Shown: one piece after another, positions 36,865 through 48,114 of the stretch
Position numbering within the stretch: position 1 is the first letter of the stretch
Layout of the letters: the number at the start of each line of letters is the position of its first letter
Origin: Batkoa obscura
Taxonomy: Eukaryota > Entomophthoromycota > Entomophthoromycetes > Entomophthorales > Batkoaceae
Assembly (NCBI GenBank): GCA_030770535.1
Contig: JASVEC010000060.1
Location: 1 to 64,000 of the forward strand
Length of the DNA: 64,000 nt
Direction: 5' to 3'
Translations under genes and position numbers: made by a program
Notes under the pieces: model-generated
Seen by the model: only the letters and a program-made list of their open reading frames with translations
Databases searched by the model: none
What the model was told of the DNA's origin: nothing

Positions 36865-39366
36865 TTAGAAGTTTTTTGACTCGCTGTTGGGGTCAACAAA
36901 CTTTTCAGTGTCACCATCATTATAATTATAATTGAGGTGATTAACTTGTTTATTTTTGTTAAAATGTTTACTATTGCGAACATTTTTTTCAAAGTAATAT
37001 TTAAAAATACCATTTTCTGGCTTTGGTTCAATACAATTGACGGCAATATGTCCATGTTCACCACAGTTCCAGCATCCAGTAAATACTCGAGATTTACGAT
37101 GGTTGGAGTAGTGCTGTTGTGTAATGGCAAAGCAATGAAGATATTCGTTGTTGTCCGTTTCTTTATCTATATGATTAACGTATAGTTTCTTGGATTTAAC
37201 TTCGCTTTTTGGACTTCCGAGGTATAGCTCTAAAATCTCTATCATCTGAGTAATATTGGTGATATTATGATGAGGGTCTAGAAAAAGACGTGCGATGTGA
37301 CTTGGAAGGTTTCGTTGGAAGGCCAGGCGGAGGTCTGTAACGCTTAACTTCCCACAGGAAATTAAAGCATTAGCACGATTTTTTACGTTTGCAATGTAAT
37401 TTTCAAGTTTGCTTTCATCGTCTAGTCGTAAAGATAAAAGGGCTGCCTTTTTTGCTTCCATTTTTACATCGGAATCATAGTGATCTATGAATGCCTTTTT
37501 AAAAGAGTTCCAGTTACTGCGTAAGTCATCAGGTAGGGTCATACACCAGGAAAGCTCGTTTGTTTGAAGCTGACCTAAGAGACATTGAGGGCGACACTCG
37601 TAGGTCCAATTGTTGGCATCAAGATGAACTTCTAGCGCTTTGATGAAAGTAGTAGCAGTGATTTCATTTGGATTGAATAGGAGACTAAAATTAAACTTGG
37701 TATTAACGGGTTGGGAGCTTCTCGGATAATTGTGGGGGTATGTTGAGAAGCTATGCGGGTTTAGATTGTTACCAGAAGGTCCAGGATGGCCATAATAGGC
37801 GTCATGATTATTATGTGATATACCATAGTTATTTTGAACAGGAATCCGCTCGGGTTGTACGTAGTGAGATGAAGATTGCTCATAGGGTACATGTTGAGTG
37901 ATTTTTGGAGCAATATATGGCAACTTGTTTTTGTTACTATTGTTAAAAGGATTGTCCAGGTTAACTTCAGCATAGGGTTGTACATGAGATCTTATTGGCT
38001 CAGCATTAGATCCTGTAGCAGGGTTTCTTGAGTAAATACCATCAGTAGGTGCAGTGGTCATTCTAGGAAGTAATTGAGGTGGACTTTCTCCTTTCTTGGG
38101 TTGATCATCCGGTTGTACCAAGTGAATAGAACCACGATACTTAGGGTTCATTTGATATTCAGTGTCAAGAATAGATTCTGTGGTACCATCACCTAGATCA
38201 TACATATTATATCTCGGAACATCTCTATAAGTCGAGAGTCTGGAGTGAGGTGCTGAAACAGCGATACGTTCCTTTCTACAATTACAAGAAGATGCCTTGA
38301 TTTGGCTGGTATTGGAAGCTACCTTAGTTTGAAGAATAATAAGCTCTTCCTTGGTACTCTGTATATTACGCGAAATTTCTTCCCAGTCAGCCGCTGACTG
38401 CTCTTTATCTAATCTAATTTGTTCCTTCAAATTATTATTGGAAGTGATGAGCTGGCTAATGGTGGTCACTTGTTGAGTCAGTTGTACATTACAAGCAGCT
38501 AAATCTTGTTCTAAAGCCAAGATTCTGGCATCTTTGGCTGATGCAGACGCAGGGGATTGCTCAACATAGGATAAACGATGATTATACTCGGTGAATCTAG
38601 TCATCAACGATCTATTAAGTTCTGCAAAAGTGATTTTCACTTTTCCGTCGATATCTGAGATCCTTTGAGCAGTATGGTCATTGATCTCAGTGAGGGAAAG
38701 GTTGATCTCGTCAGAGATCTTAATGAGTTCGGAATGTAAGGCAGTATCAAGCTGATGCAATTCAGCCTTGAAGTCTCCTACTTCTCTTGCCAAATCTCTA
38801 TATACTTCATAACTAACAGTATCATTGAGCCTTTGGTTGAATTCATTAAACTTACTGGTATGGAATTCATTTGATGGGGTGATGACATCATTGTTTTGGT
38901 TGATGACCATGGAGAGATTATTAACCGTACCTAGAAGCGAGCTTAAAGAGGTAGACAATTCATTATTGTGAGTTGAGAGACGGTTGAGTTCACCAACCAT
39001 CTGGATGAGTTTGTTGTGCAAGAACTCTACTAAATATTGTTGAACGTGGGAAAGGGTAGGTACCGTTTGGTACTGAGCACGAAAAGTAATTTGGGTACTG
39101 GAGCTACTACTTTGGTATTGTCTCCAAGCAGAGAGATCACCATTAAGAACGTGCATAGGAACAGCTCCATAGGTAACGACCGAGCTTACAACATGAGGAG
39201 GTAGGGCAGCTTGATTTAAAGCAGCAGTGTCTATTTCTGGGGTCAGAACACTAGCTTCTTCTTCATCACTACTACCCATGTCATATTCAGTGATAGTCAA
39301 TTGTTGACGGTTATCAAGGAGATATCTTGAGTCAGCAAAATAGGGTATGAGGCTATTGTTGATCAT
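36865..39366 (-). CDS. Retrotransposon Gag
   Basis: 833 residues. The first ~360 residues include heptad-like helical stretches rich in Asn, Gln and Ser. A central region (about 560-700) resembles the Retrotrans_gag capsid fold, with a WCMTLPDDLRSNWNSFKKAF stretch. A single zinc knuckle, CWNCGEHGHIAVNC (CCHC), lies near the C-terminus and would bind element RNA. Gag is longer than many Ty3/gypsy Gags because of the N-terminal coiled-coil extension. Confidence 0.88.
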   Translation of the reverse strand: MINNSLIPYFADSRYLLDNRQQLTITEYDMGSSDEEEASVLTPEIDTAALNQAALPPHVVSSVVTYGAVPMHVLNGDLSAWRQYQSSSSSTQITFRAQYQTVPTLSHVQQYLVEFLHNKLIQMVGELNRLSTHNNELSTSLSSLLGTVNNLSMVINQNNDVITPSNEFHTSKFNEFNQRLNDTVSYEVYRDLAREVGDFKAELHQLDTALHSELIKISDEINLSLTEINDHTAQRISDIDGKVKITFAELNRSLMTRFTEYNHRLSYVEQSPASASAKDARILALEQDLAACNVQLTQQVTTISQLITSNNNLKEQIRLDKEQSAADWEEISRNIQSTKEELIILQTKVASNTSQIKASSCNCRKERIAVSAPHSRLSTYRDVPRYNMYDLGDGTTESILDTEYQMNPKYRGSIHLVQPDDQPKKGESPPQLLPRMTTAPTDGIYSRNPATGSNAEPIRSHVQPYAEVNLDNPFNNSNKNKLPYIAPKITQHVPYEQSSSHYVQPERIPVQNNYGISHNNHDAYYGHPGPSGNNLNPHSFSTYPHNYPRSSQPVNTKFNFSLLFNPNEITATTFIKALEVHLDANNWTYECRPQCLLGQLQTNELSWCMTLPDDLRSNWNSFKKAFIDHYDSDVKMEAKKAALLSLRLDDESKLENYIANVKNRANALISCGKLSVTDLRLAFQRNLPSHIARLFLDPHHNITNITQMIEILELYLGSPKSEVKSKKLYVNHIDKETDNNEYLHCFAITQQHYSNHRKSRVFTGCWNCGEHGHIAVNCIEPKPENGIFKYYFEKNVRNSKHFNKNKQVNHLNYNYNDGDTEKFVDPNSESKNF

Positions 39367-39484
39367 AGTCTGTGAATTAAGGGGATTGGAGGGTTGGGGT
39401 GGTTACGCGGTAAGAACCGTAAAGGAAAGGCTATAAAGGCTACCTAGTGTAGTTATAGGAGCTTTCCCAGTTATGAGCGCCAAG

Positions 39485-39952
39485 TGTGAAAGTTGATACT
39501 TAGTGGCCGAAGTTAAAAGCTACTCTTGCTTAATTAACTTGCCTTGAGTCGAAGGGTCTTAGTTTATATAACTAAGGTAGACTTAACTTAATAGAAATAG
39601 TATGTAGTAAGCTACAAATTATGTAAAACAAATACAATGGAAGATACTACTATAAAATCTATATCAGATGTTGTCAGAAAGACTTAGTGACTTTATTAAT
39701 GATACGTTATCAGGGAGTAATCCAATTAAAAAAAAACCTGGAGTTATCATATTGAAGAATCTCTTTTATACTCCAATAAATATGGATATTAATACGAGAG
39801 GATGTTATTCCTTGCAATATGAAGTTAGAAATTCTCGCAGCAAATCAAAATAAGGGACTCTGACTTGATTGTATTTGAACTTGAGAACACAGCAACTTAA
39901 GTGATTGTTGCGTTATAATCAATCCGAGAGCTAAATAAAGCAATATTTCACA
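39485..39952 (-). repeat. LTR (5' LTR in element orientation)
   Basis: 468 bp, TGTG...CACA ends, identical by eye to the LTR at 32301-32768. It is expected to hold the element promoter. The right flank is the inverted MITE arm. Confidence 0.93.
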
Positions 39953-39992
39953 GTAGTAAAATTCTCAAATACAAAAATACATCCCCATATGT
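39953..39992 (-). repeat. MITE arm immediately right of the retrotransposon
   Basis: GTAGTAAAATTCTCAAATAC then AAAAATACATCCCCATATG: the same left-arm sequence as the left flank, but inverted. A single interrupted MITE copy would instead be expected to continue into its core here. Confidence 0.75.
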
Positions 39993-41198
39993 ATAAATTC
40001 AATAAATTTTCAAAATGTTTTTGAAAGGCTGTGAAATTTTCCTTAAACCTTTTAATTTAATCTATAATATAAATAACTTTAAAAATTCAAACATGAACTT
40101 TAAAAAAATCCAGCTTATTTTCAAATTAGAACATGTAAAAATATTATAAATATCATTTGTTTAATAATATAAAAATTATTAAATGTTGCTTGAGTTGTTT
40201 AAGTTATTTTTCATTATATTTTAATATAAAGATTTCTTGCATTTTAAAATAAAATCATTATTGTATATTTTATTTTATTTTATTTTTTATAACTCTAGTT
40301 CTAATATTGTGTTTTATAATATTGCATAATTTAATATATGAAATGTGTTTTTGTGTTTAAGAATTTTACCAACAAATTTTCCACTCAAATAGCGCTTAAA
40401 AGATGGAAAAAACAATGAAGCCAAAAAAACAGCCCCATATATAATGCAATGCAAAGTTCCAAGTCCAAATTTTGTTTAATTTAATGTTCTAATTATGGTA
40501 CAAGTACTAACTTAAATGAAGTTTAATAAATCAACCTAGTTTGTATTAAATATTGGCAATTTAACGCCTAGCTTTTTATGGAATTAGTTAGAGTTTGATT
40601 AAAATTGTATCCCCTATCTTTTATCATATTGAATATTAATATAATAAAAAATATTAATTTACAGTGATAAATTTTCATTTTTTTTAATAAAGCGGTAAAT
40701 TGATTGATAACAAATCAAGGTGATAGCAAGTAACAGGGTATGAGTATACTTTTATATTTTCCTTAAAAGGTTTTTCGAGAAATTTAATGTTATTTTAAAC
40801 TTCACTTCATATCGTATTCATAAAAATATGGTCTTTTTCTTCTAAAATGATGTAGTTTTGACTTTTTTTAGCCAAAAATGTAGTAGGAGTTATTCTCCCT
40901 AACTATAAAAATGATTTGATTGAACAAAACTTAAAATAATTTAAAGTTGATTTGCTAAAATTTGTAAAAATGAAATCATAATTTGATCATGAACCAACAA
41001 AAAACTTGCTCCCTGTTTTACTTTGTTCAATTATGCTTTGTTAATATACGTACAGTAAGTTTTATATCCAACTAAAACAAGTGATTTGATTAATTTATTC
41101 AAACTTCTTGTTATATTTCTAAATTCTATTTTATTTAATATACGCATTTCATTATTTTAATCAATTTTACCTAAGTGGCTACCTTAATTAATCTTACA
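39993..41198. other. AT-rich intergenic region
   Basis: About 1.2 kb between the retrotransposon and the Byr4/Bfa1 gene. One full MITE-like copy (40335-40443) is present. No gene is seen. Confidence 0.5.
40335..40443 (+). repeat. ~105 bp palindromic MITE-like repeat, full length
   Basis: It starts ATATGAAATGTGTTTTTGTG and ends AAACAGCCCCATATA. The core and right half (CTCAAATAGCGCTTAAAAG, then GATGGAAAAAACAATGAAGC) look identical to the copy at 31916, so these two copies are recent. Confidence 0.85.
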
Positions 41199-43257
41199 AT
41201 GGAGGGTCATTCCACTAACAAAATTGACCTTTCAGAATATATGGAGGCCAATGAGAGGGAGGAGGACGAGTTAAGTAATTGGGATGACATTGAATTACCT
41301 GATAGTGGACTGTCATTCAACACCTTACCTCGCAAAGACACAACAACAACAATTCAATCAGACCAAACACAAGTTGAAAATAATGATTATTCTGATGCTT
41401 TCTCAAACTCAGAGTTTCAACTACCTTTACATAAACCATCTTTAGATTCAGTATCAAAGTTTCTTTCAAGCTACAATGGGCCAGGAACAGTAACACGATT
41501 ATCTGGTTCAAAGCGATCAGTGAGTTCTGAACATTCGGATTGGGGCGAAGATATAGTCATACCACAAAATGGATTTTCAATTAAGCCTAGAAGTATCTCA
41601 TTTTCAGACGACATTGATGGTTTTTTTGGAGGAGAGAAAGATCCAGGGCCTTCACGTGCTTCAACATTTAGTCGATTCTCAAGCTTAAATTCAGTCGAAG
41701 AAGAACAATTCGGAGAAAATGATTTCAATTTACCTGATGGCAAATTGAGACTTCAGCTTTCTCCTCATGAACGTGATATACCACTTGAGCTGAATTTTGA
41801 TGGAGATGATTTGGATGCTGCTTTTACCTCAGATACTACTGGATTATCGAGCAGTAAAACACCTCAAAAGATCTTTCCGCCAATCACACCAGAAAGTAGC
41901 ACTGAACATTGGGATGACGTTGCTTTCCCAGAGTCTATGAGCACTTTGAAGTTAGCACAAAGGAAGCCATATCGACCATCAGTTAATCGTGAAGAAGATT
42001 GGTTACAAGATATTGAAGTTCCAAATGATAATGTATTTACCATTAAAGCAGAACAAAATAGGCTATTGAAACGTAAGAGTGTGACGCCAGCAGCTCGTAT
42101 ACTCACTAGAAATGCAATCAAACTTGATCTTTATACTTTACCAAATATGATAGCACAAGCTAACTCATCAAATAAGACATATTCACGTAAAGCACTTCGA
42201 CAAAAAAGCTCGAATGATACGATTAGTAAAAGAATATTAGAAAACAACAACAGTTTATTAAACATGCCTATGCCAACTAAAAGTTTACAAATCCCTAAAC
42301 AAACTAGTTTATCAAGTAATTCTAAGCCATTAGTAATGTCGAAATTACAGTACTATGGAGATGGAACCGAATTAGATGAGTTTGACAATCTTCCAGTTCA
42401 ATCAAAACCTGAGTTGCGTAGTGGTCATAAATTTCAACGTTTAAATCCACCAAAAACGGAAAGTAAATTTAGATTTTTGAGTTATTAACCATTTGTTAAT
42501 TTGTATCTTAGGTGCTCGCGAAAGTTATTCAACTCTTCTTAGCCATTTTTCAGAAATTGAAGTTGTTAAATCAAATGTCAAAACTTATAAAAAGAAAGTT
42601 GTAAGTATATGCATGATAATAATAATTAGTTATTGATTTTATTTTAGAGTAAACCCCATCTCATTAAAAACTTGAATTCTCTTAAAACAGAAAGAGGTAA
42701 ACATAGATAAGCAAATAACATAACATTAAACTAAAGTTCAATTTATAGTCGTTGGGGATATGAGATTTAACCCACGTACTCAAACTTGGGAAGGTAATGA
42801 GCAGGCATTAAAAGATTTTGATGCTGTATCACCTCCTCGCCCAGCCCTTATTACCAATCTTAATGGAAGCAAGAGACCACGCCGTGTTGGTAACATGATC
42901 TTTGACCCAGAGCAAATGAAATGGTGCTCAATTGTTGAAGAGGAAGATCCATTTGCAGATATTCCGGATTTAACTACAGCTGATCCAGAGATCCATTTGG
43001 ATCGTAAGAGTCAAGGTAAAATAGTGATTGCCAAATTTGATGAATGAGTATTAATTAATATTTTATTAGCGTCAGGGAATAGCTTTTATTTGAATGCAAC
43101 GTTCATCGATACAATGTATGATGCAGAACGACAGCATCGACAGTTTATGTCACGATGGAACCATGATGCAACGAGAAATAAGAACAATCAAGTTGGAGAA
43201 CAAGAAATGATCCATGATCACTTATTTGATATAAGGAATTTTCCGACTGAGTTTTGA
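41199..43257 (+). CDS. BYR4: Byr4/Bfa1-type GAP scaffold of the septation/mitotic exit network
   Basis: Five exons (41199-42462, 42512-42600, 42648-42696, 42749-43015, 43070-43257) give about 618 residues. Byr4/Bfa1 with Cdc16/Bub2 forms the two-part GAP that holds the GTPase Spg1/Tem1 inactive at spindle pole bodies. The N-terminal half has repeated acidic Trp motifs: NWDDIELPDSG, DWGEDIVIPQNG, HWDDVAFPES and DWLQDIEVPND. The C-terminal signature region shows QYYGDGTELDEFDNLP, MRFNPRTQTWEGNE, RPALITNLNG and RVGNMIFDPEQMKW. The last exon has an AERQHRQFMSRW segment. The donor for the last intron (43016) was chosen because it restores that segment. The ATG at 41199 is the first in frame. It is convergent with TLG2. 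Confidence 0.85.
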
Positions 43258-43818
43258 GGAAGAATGAGTGATTAGCAACTTATATTTTATCACGTATTCT
43301 CATTTGAAAAAAACTAAAGCTTATTTTTATATTTTTTGCTCAACTTATAATCTAAACTTAATATATAAATCACAACTTTACTTTTTTAGTCCGCTTTTTT
43401 CACTTTTTTATATATTTTTTGCCCAATCCCCACTTTTTTTGTGCTATATTATAGGCTTTTTTGCCTTGAAGTTGAAATTTTGTACATATGAACAGAGATA
43501 TACATTAAGATTCCTTTATTGAACCAATAAAATGAGCAAAATATTAATTAAAAATTCAAGCTTTTAATAAACTTATTATCCTTATCACTTTTATTTTTAT
43601 GATGACCAAGAATTTATGAAAATGAATTAATTATTACAGATGTTCTAGTAAATTGTAATTTTTTACCATATAATCACTTTACATTATAATTAAATTATCT
43701 ATTAATAAATCACATGTCTGTTTGTCATGTTTAACATTGTTAAAAAAAACAATCACATACTTATATAAATAACTTTATTATTAATATTATTAATATGATT
43801 AATTAATCCAATACTCAC
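43258..43818. other. Intergenic region between convergent genes
   Basis: About 560 bp between the Byr4/Bfa1 stop and the TLG2 stop. It is T-rich, with short A/T runs suited to polyadenylation on both strands. No gene is seen. Confidence 0.5.
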
Positions 43819-45112
43819 TTAGCTCTTAGACCTTTTAAACAGTACCAAAAGTAGCATAATCAAGATCAATACAATTAATAGAACTATACAATATTTAGAT
43901 TTAGTTGACCTTTGATAAGTAGTAGCCTAAATAACATGAATTAATTTTAAAAGAAAATATCAATCTTCATAAAACAGCTTACTATGTTCAACTCTTCATT
44001 GGCCTCCTTAATGTTTGTAGCAATTTGTTCCACGTTATAATCAATACGATCAAGAAGAGTACCCTGATCAATAACCATACTTTGTAATGAGCGAAACAGC
44101 TCTCCTAATTCACTGATACTTTGAGTAATTTTATCAATTTCACTTTCTCTCTCCATTATAATCCTCTCTTCATTTTCCGATATCACTACTTCCTGTTCTA
44201 CCAATTGAAACGAGTATTCCTATTATGAGAAATTAATTAACAGTGAGTATAATTTTTATTGCTTTTTTAGTTACATCTTCCATATTACTATCCTCATTGA
44301 AATTAATTAAATTTGTACTACTACCCTCCTTATTACCAATTCCTCCTTCTCTTTGTCTCAATTCTATAAATGAATTGGTCTTAATGTTTATTTTCATTTA
44401 CTAATATTGCTTACTATTCACATATTCCTTCTGAAATGCTTGGAACTGGTTGGATAAATTTTGTAGATGGATAGCTAATGAAATAGTACTATTTTTAACG
44501 ACCAAACTACTCTTGTCGTTGGTCTTTGATGCTCGGGTCAATGTCTGTAATAGATGATGACATTTTCTCAGTTTCTAAAGAGCTTTAATTTTTTTAAAAT
44601 AAATGTTTCTTTATTAGAAATTACTGTTGTAATTAGCTCACTTAACTCTAATATTGCCTTTTCTTCATTAGAACGATCCGTGAACCCCGGCATCAATCGC
44701 TTTTTATGTAATATTTTTAGGTTTTTTACTAGTTTATTAGTATTTTTAAATTAGGTATTTAAATGCAATTACACTCATCTTCCACCTGTTTTATATTTTC
44801 TTGAATCTATAAACAACATTTAATCTCTCACCTTCTTAATCATTTAATATAAATATACTTGTTCTTTAATATTCAACCTAAAAAAACGTTAATCTTGACA
44901 AAATAAAACTTCGCATTCATTATTTACCAATCCAATTGTCCATTATCCATATCCAGGCTGACATACTCTTTATTAAAACTTTTTTTATATTTTTGTGTAT
45001 TCATAGTATTATTATTGATTTCTTGTAACTCATAATCATCTAAGGACAGGTTTAGCTCATACTCATATCCCTTTCTAAATTGTTCAAATAGTTTGGTGCG
45101 ATCTCTGATCAT
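43819..45112 (-). CDS. TLG2: Tlg2/syntaxin-16 Qa-SNARE
   Basis: About eight minus-strand exons by splice signals. The start MIRDRTKLFEQFRKG matches the Tlg2 N-peptide, which binds the Sec1/Munc18 protein Vps45. The helical Habc region includes LKILHKKRLMPGFTDRSNEE and HHLLQTLTRASKTNDK. The SNARE helix follows, with LGELFRSLQSMVIDQGTLLD and RIDYNVEQIATNIKEANEEL; its central layer Gln is in VIDQGTLLD. A C-terminal anchor (CIVLLIVLILIMLLLVLF) ends the protein. Tlg2 drives endosome-to-Golgi fusion. Two junctions, near 44530-44780 (donor TGTAATT) and near 44380-44410, are inferred from phase and are less certain. It is convergent with the Byr4/Bfa1 gene and tandem with the downstream end of MAK10. 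Confidence 0.85.
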
Positions 45113-45305
45113 TATTGCTTCTAAAAGTTTAAAAAATAATCTTAAAAAAATGTTACGTTTTTAGCTGATATAAAGGGCATTATTTTATTGGCTAGAAGGT
45201 TTGCGTGACAATTTATTAAATAAATAGAAGAATAAGAACAAATTATAAAATTATAAATAAAATGATAAACTAAAATTAAGCTATATTTTATATGAGCAAC
45301 GAGCT

Positions 45306-47929
45306 TTAAACAAACGAAAGTAGCCAGGCAGACTTAGGGGAGGTAATATGTGGCTTTAGGGAGACTTTAGAACTTGTTTTAAAATTAATTAAAAATGATT
45401 TATAATTGTTAATCTTTTCTTGAATCAAATCCAAATCTTTCATAGTCAAATTGATTGTCAATAAACGATTAAAATGTTCTTCATTACATACCATCAGCTT
45501 CTTCATATAATCAACAGTCTGGTACAGTTGCTTAAATAATCTATTGAGTTTATACTGTACCATTTCATTGATTAATATATTATCTATGCCATCATATGGT
45601 TTACTGTTATCACCATTTATACTATTATCGTTATATCCATTCATGCTATCACTGCCATTTCTGTTATTGTTGCCGCTGCTCTTATTCCTATCATTGCTAA
45701 CTAAATCTTGATAAACCTCGAGTTTACCTTTTAAGTCATCAAACATCAGATAATCTAAATTATATTTAACATTTAAAAACGCTTGAAATCTCAATTGGTA
45801 TTTTAATTCATCCTTTTCATTCAAATTAATTTTGTTTTCCCTAAATGGACCTTCAACTACTTGATAGTGGATTAACAGTGACAATATAATGTTAATGATC
45901 TCACATAACTTTAACTGTAACTGTGCATAAATGAGGTGTAATAAGTGATGATTGGCTCTTCCCATACTTTCATCATCGTGAACCCTATTATCATTATGTC
46001 CACTATGTTTGTAATTACTATTCTGTTTAATTAAACTGATCAGATATTGCATACTTTGATTCCATGTATTTATCTTTAATAGTTTATAATAAAAATTAAT
46101 TTGTTGTTTTAATAAACATTCCATTTGAAAATAAATAAAGATGTATTCATAATGGCTATACAATTGTAAATCAAACCCAATCTTTAGATAATTGATCATA
46201 GAATCATACTGATGAAGATATAAATAAACATTTAAATCGTTAATTCCTAAATTAAATTCATTTTTGAAATGTAATAATTCCTTATTATCTTCAGTGAAAT
46301 CCATTTTTAAACATAAATCGTGCATTTGATTTGTAAACTCTGTTTGATCGTATTTAAGTTGGTTAAACAGTCTCAAATACTTTTTTAATAATCTATATTG
46401 TCGACTGCGATTTTTGATTAGTAATTGATATTGATGTAATATAAATTGACTCAACTTAAAATTGAATTCCATGAAAATCTCATGCATCTTTTGCATCACT
46501 TGTTCATTTTTATACTTATTAAAGTACTCTATAATTACATATAGGTTCGGATAGTAATATCTCAATACTTCCCTACTTATATTTATTAACCCTAGTTTAC
46601 CTACATAATCTTAATATTCATAAACAAAATTCATTTTATTACAATATTTTACCTAAAAAATGTCGATCATAATAAATCGCGGTTGATAAAAAGGACCTTG
46701 ATATTGCTGAAGTTTTTGGATGTTTTTCCGAAAATTGCCTAATCAAATTATTTAAATGTAAACTTGATTTATAATGGATAATTTCTGTAGTAAAAATCAA
46801 TTCTTTGATTAGCTCAATAAATTGGTCATAACTATCTTTAAGATTCATTTGTTGAATTTTTCTTGGTGGACAATTGATGTTTAATAAACAAATCAGATTG
46901 GGATCAAATGCTTTTGTTAATTTTGATTGCGTATTATTCATGCTAAATTCGATCTTAAACTCATTTTCCATCAAATATTTCAATTTAATCAAGTTCTTAT
47001 TACTATCTGGATATCCCTCACAATACAATAAACTCAAGCAGTTGATACTCTTTAAAAAATATTTTCTCTTCTGGATCCTTAGTTTACACTGTTTTAGTAT
47101 CTCCTTTTCTTCTATATTTGATTTTCTATCTTTTATTTTGCTATATTCTGAAATCAAATACTCCACTTCATCCAACCATTTAATACTCTGTTGTATTGTT
47201 ATTTCTGGATAAAAACTGAGACCTGTTTTATTAGTTGAAAAATCCTCTTCTTCATATCCATATCCTTTGATAAATTCAGACCATATCAATTGACAACTCT
47301 TTATACATCCCATAATATACACTTTTAATACCATTAGATAAAACTCGCTTAGTTCAATATCGTTTTTGAAGTTTAGATCATACATTTTAGAGGTTAGTAT
47401 TGGTAATTGGTTTACTTTCCTTACATAATGGCATGTATATATCGTCTGCCCTAAGGAATAACCCGAAAACCAAGTTAACTAAATATATTTAATAAACCTT
47501 AATATTATAATAGTAAGTTTACTTCATAGCAAAACAAATCATCCATAAGATAAAGTAATTGGTTTAAAGTAATAACTTGATGTACGTCATAGCTTTGAAT
47601 TGGGTTTAATTTTGTTTCTTGGTTTTCGCTTTCTACTGTTAAATTCAAGCCAGAGTCCATCTTTGGGTCCATTATCTTATTATTTGTTAAATATACCCTT
47701 TTAATTTAATAATACAATTTTATCTACCTCTATTACCGACATGGCTTCTATCAATGAGAAATTATCTCCATGGATTAGCTCTCCAACTTGCAAGTCTAAA
47801 TGTTATCAAATTCAACTATTGTCTCTAATTTATAAAATAAACCCATTTACCGTCACACGCATCAAATAGCAGCTGTGTACAATCCTCAAATTTTGTTTGA
47901 TGAAAATGGTTTAAATTATTATAACTCAT
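45306..47929 (-). CDS. MAK10: NatC auxiliary subunit Mak10/NAA35
   Basis: Multi-exon, minus strand, about 790 residues. The N-terminal hallmark of Mak10 is complete across two introns: LLFDACDDLQVGELIHGDNF, SLIEAMSVIEIMDPKMDSG. It is followed by LTWFSGYSLGQTIYTCHYV. The rest is a long helical region (for example SEFYLMVLKVYIMGCIK and REVLRYYYPNLYVIIEYF) typical of this subunit, with a Ser/Asn loop near 45640. Mak10 anchors Naa30 and Naa38 to the ribosome, and the complex acetylates Met-Leu/Ile/Phe N-termini. Its start is 185 bp from the divergent NTR1 start. Identification rests mainly on the MDPKMDSG block. Confidence 0.88.
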
Positions 47930-48114
47930 TCCACAATTCCTTTATTTTCTCTAAATAATTAAAACAAGCCACAAATAAATATTTTTCCATTTTTTTAATA
48001 CTGTTATAAAGTTACTTAAAGTTAATAGTTGATTGGCTGAACGATAATTTGTATTCATTTTCAAGCTTGAAGAGATTAATTTTTAGCATCTGTAATCTTA
48101 ATATAAAAAATAGC

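Larger units (their letters stand above)
32301..39952 (-). mobile_element. Ty3/gypsy (Metaviridae-type) LTR retrotransposon, whole-looking
   Basis: A 7,652 bp element transcribed on the minus strand. Its two 468 bp LTRs (32301-32768 and 39485-39952) start TGTG and end CACA, and looked identical by eye, which implies a very recent insertion. The internal region holds Gag (36865-39366), then Pol (about 32855-36613) with domains ordered protease, reverse transcriptase, RNase H, integrase, the Ty3/gypsy order. A polypurine tract (AGGGAGGGAAA on the minus strand) abuts the downstream LTR at 32769-32779. A candidate primer-binding site (TGGCGCTCATAACTGGG) lies just inside the upstream LTR at about 39467-39483. 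No obvious breaks are seen. No chromodomain or envelope is recognised. No clear 5 bp target duplication flanks it (AGTTT left, GTAGT right). Both flanks are arms of the MITE family in inverted orientation. Confidence 0.92.
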
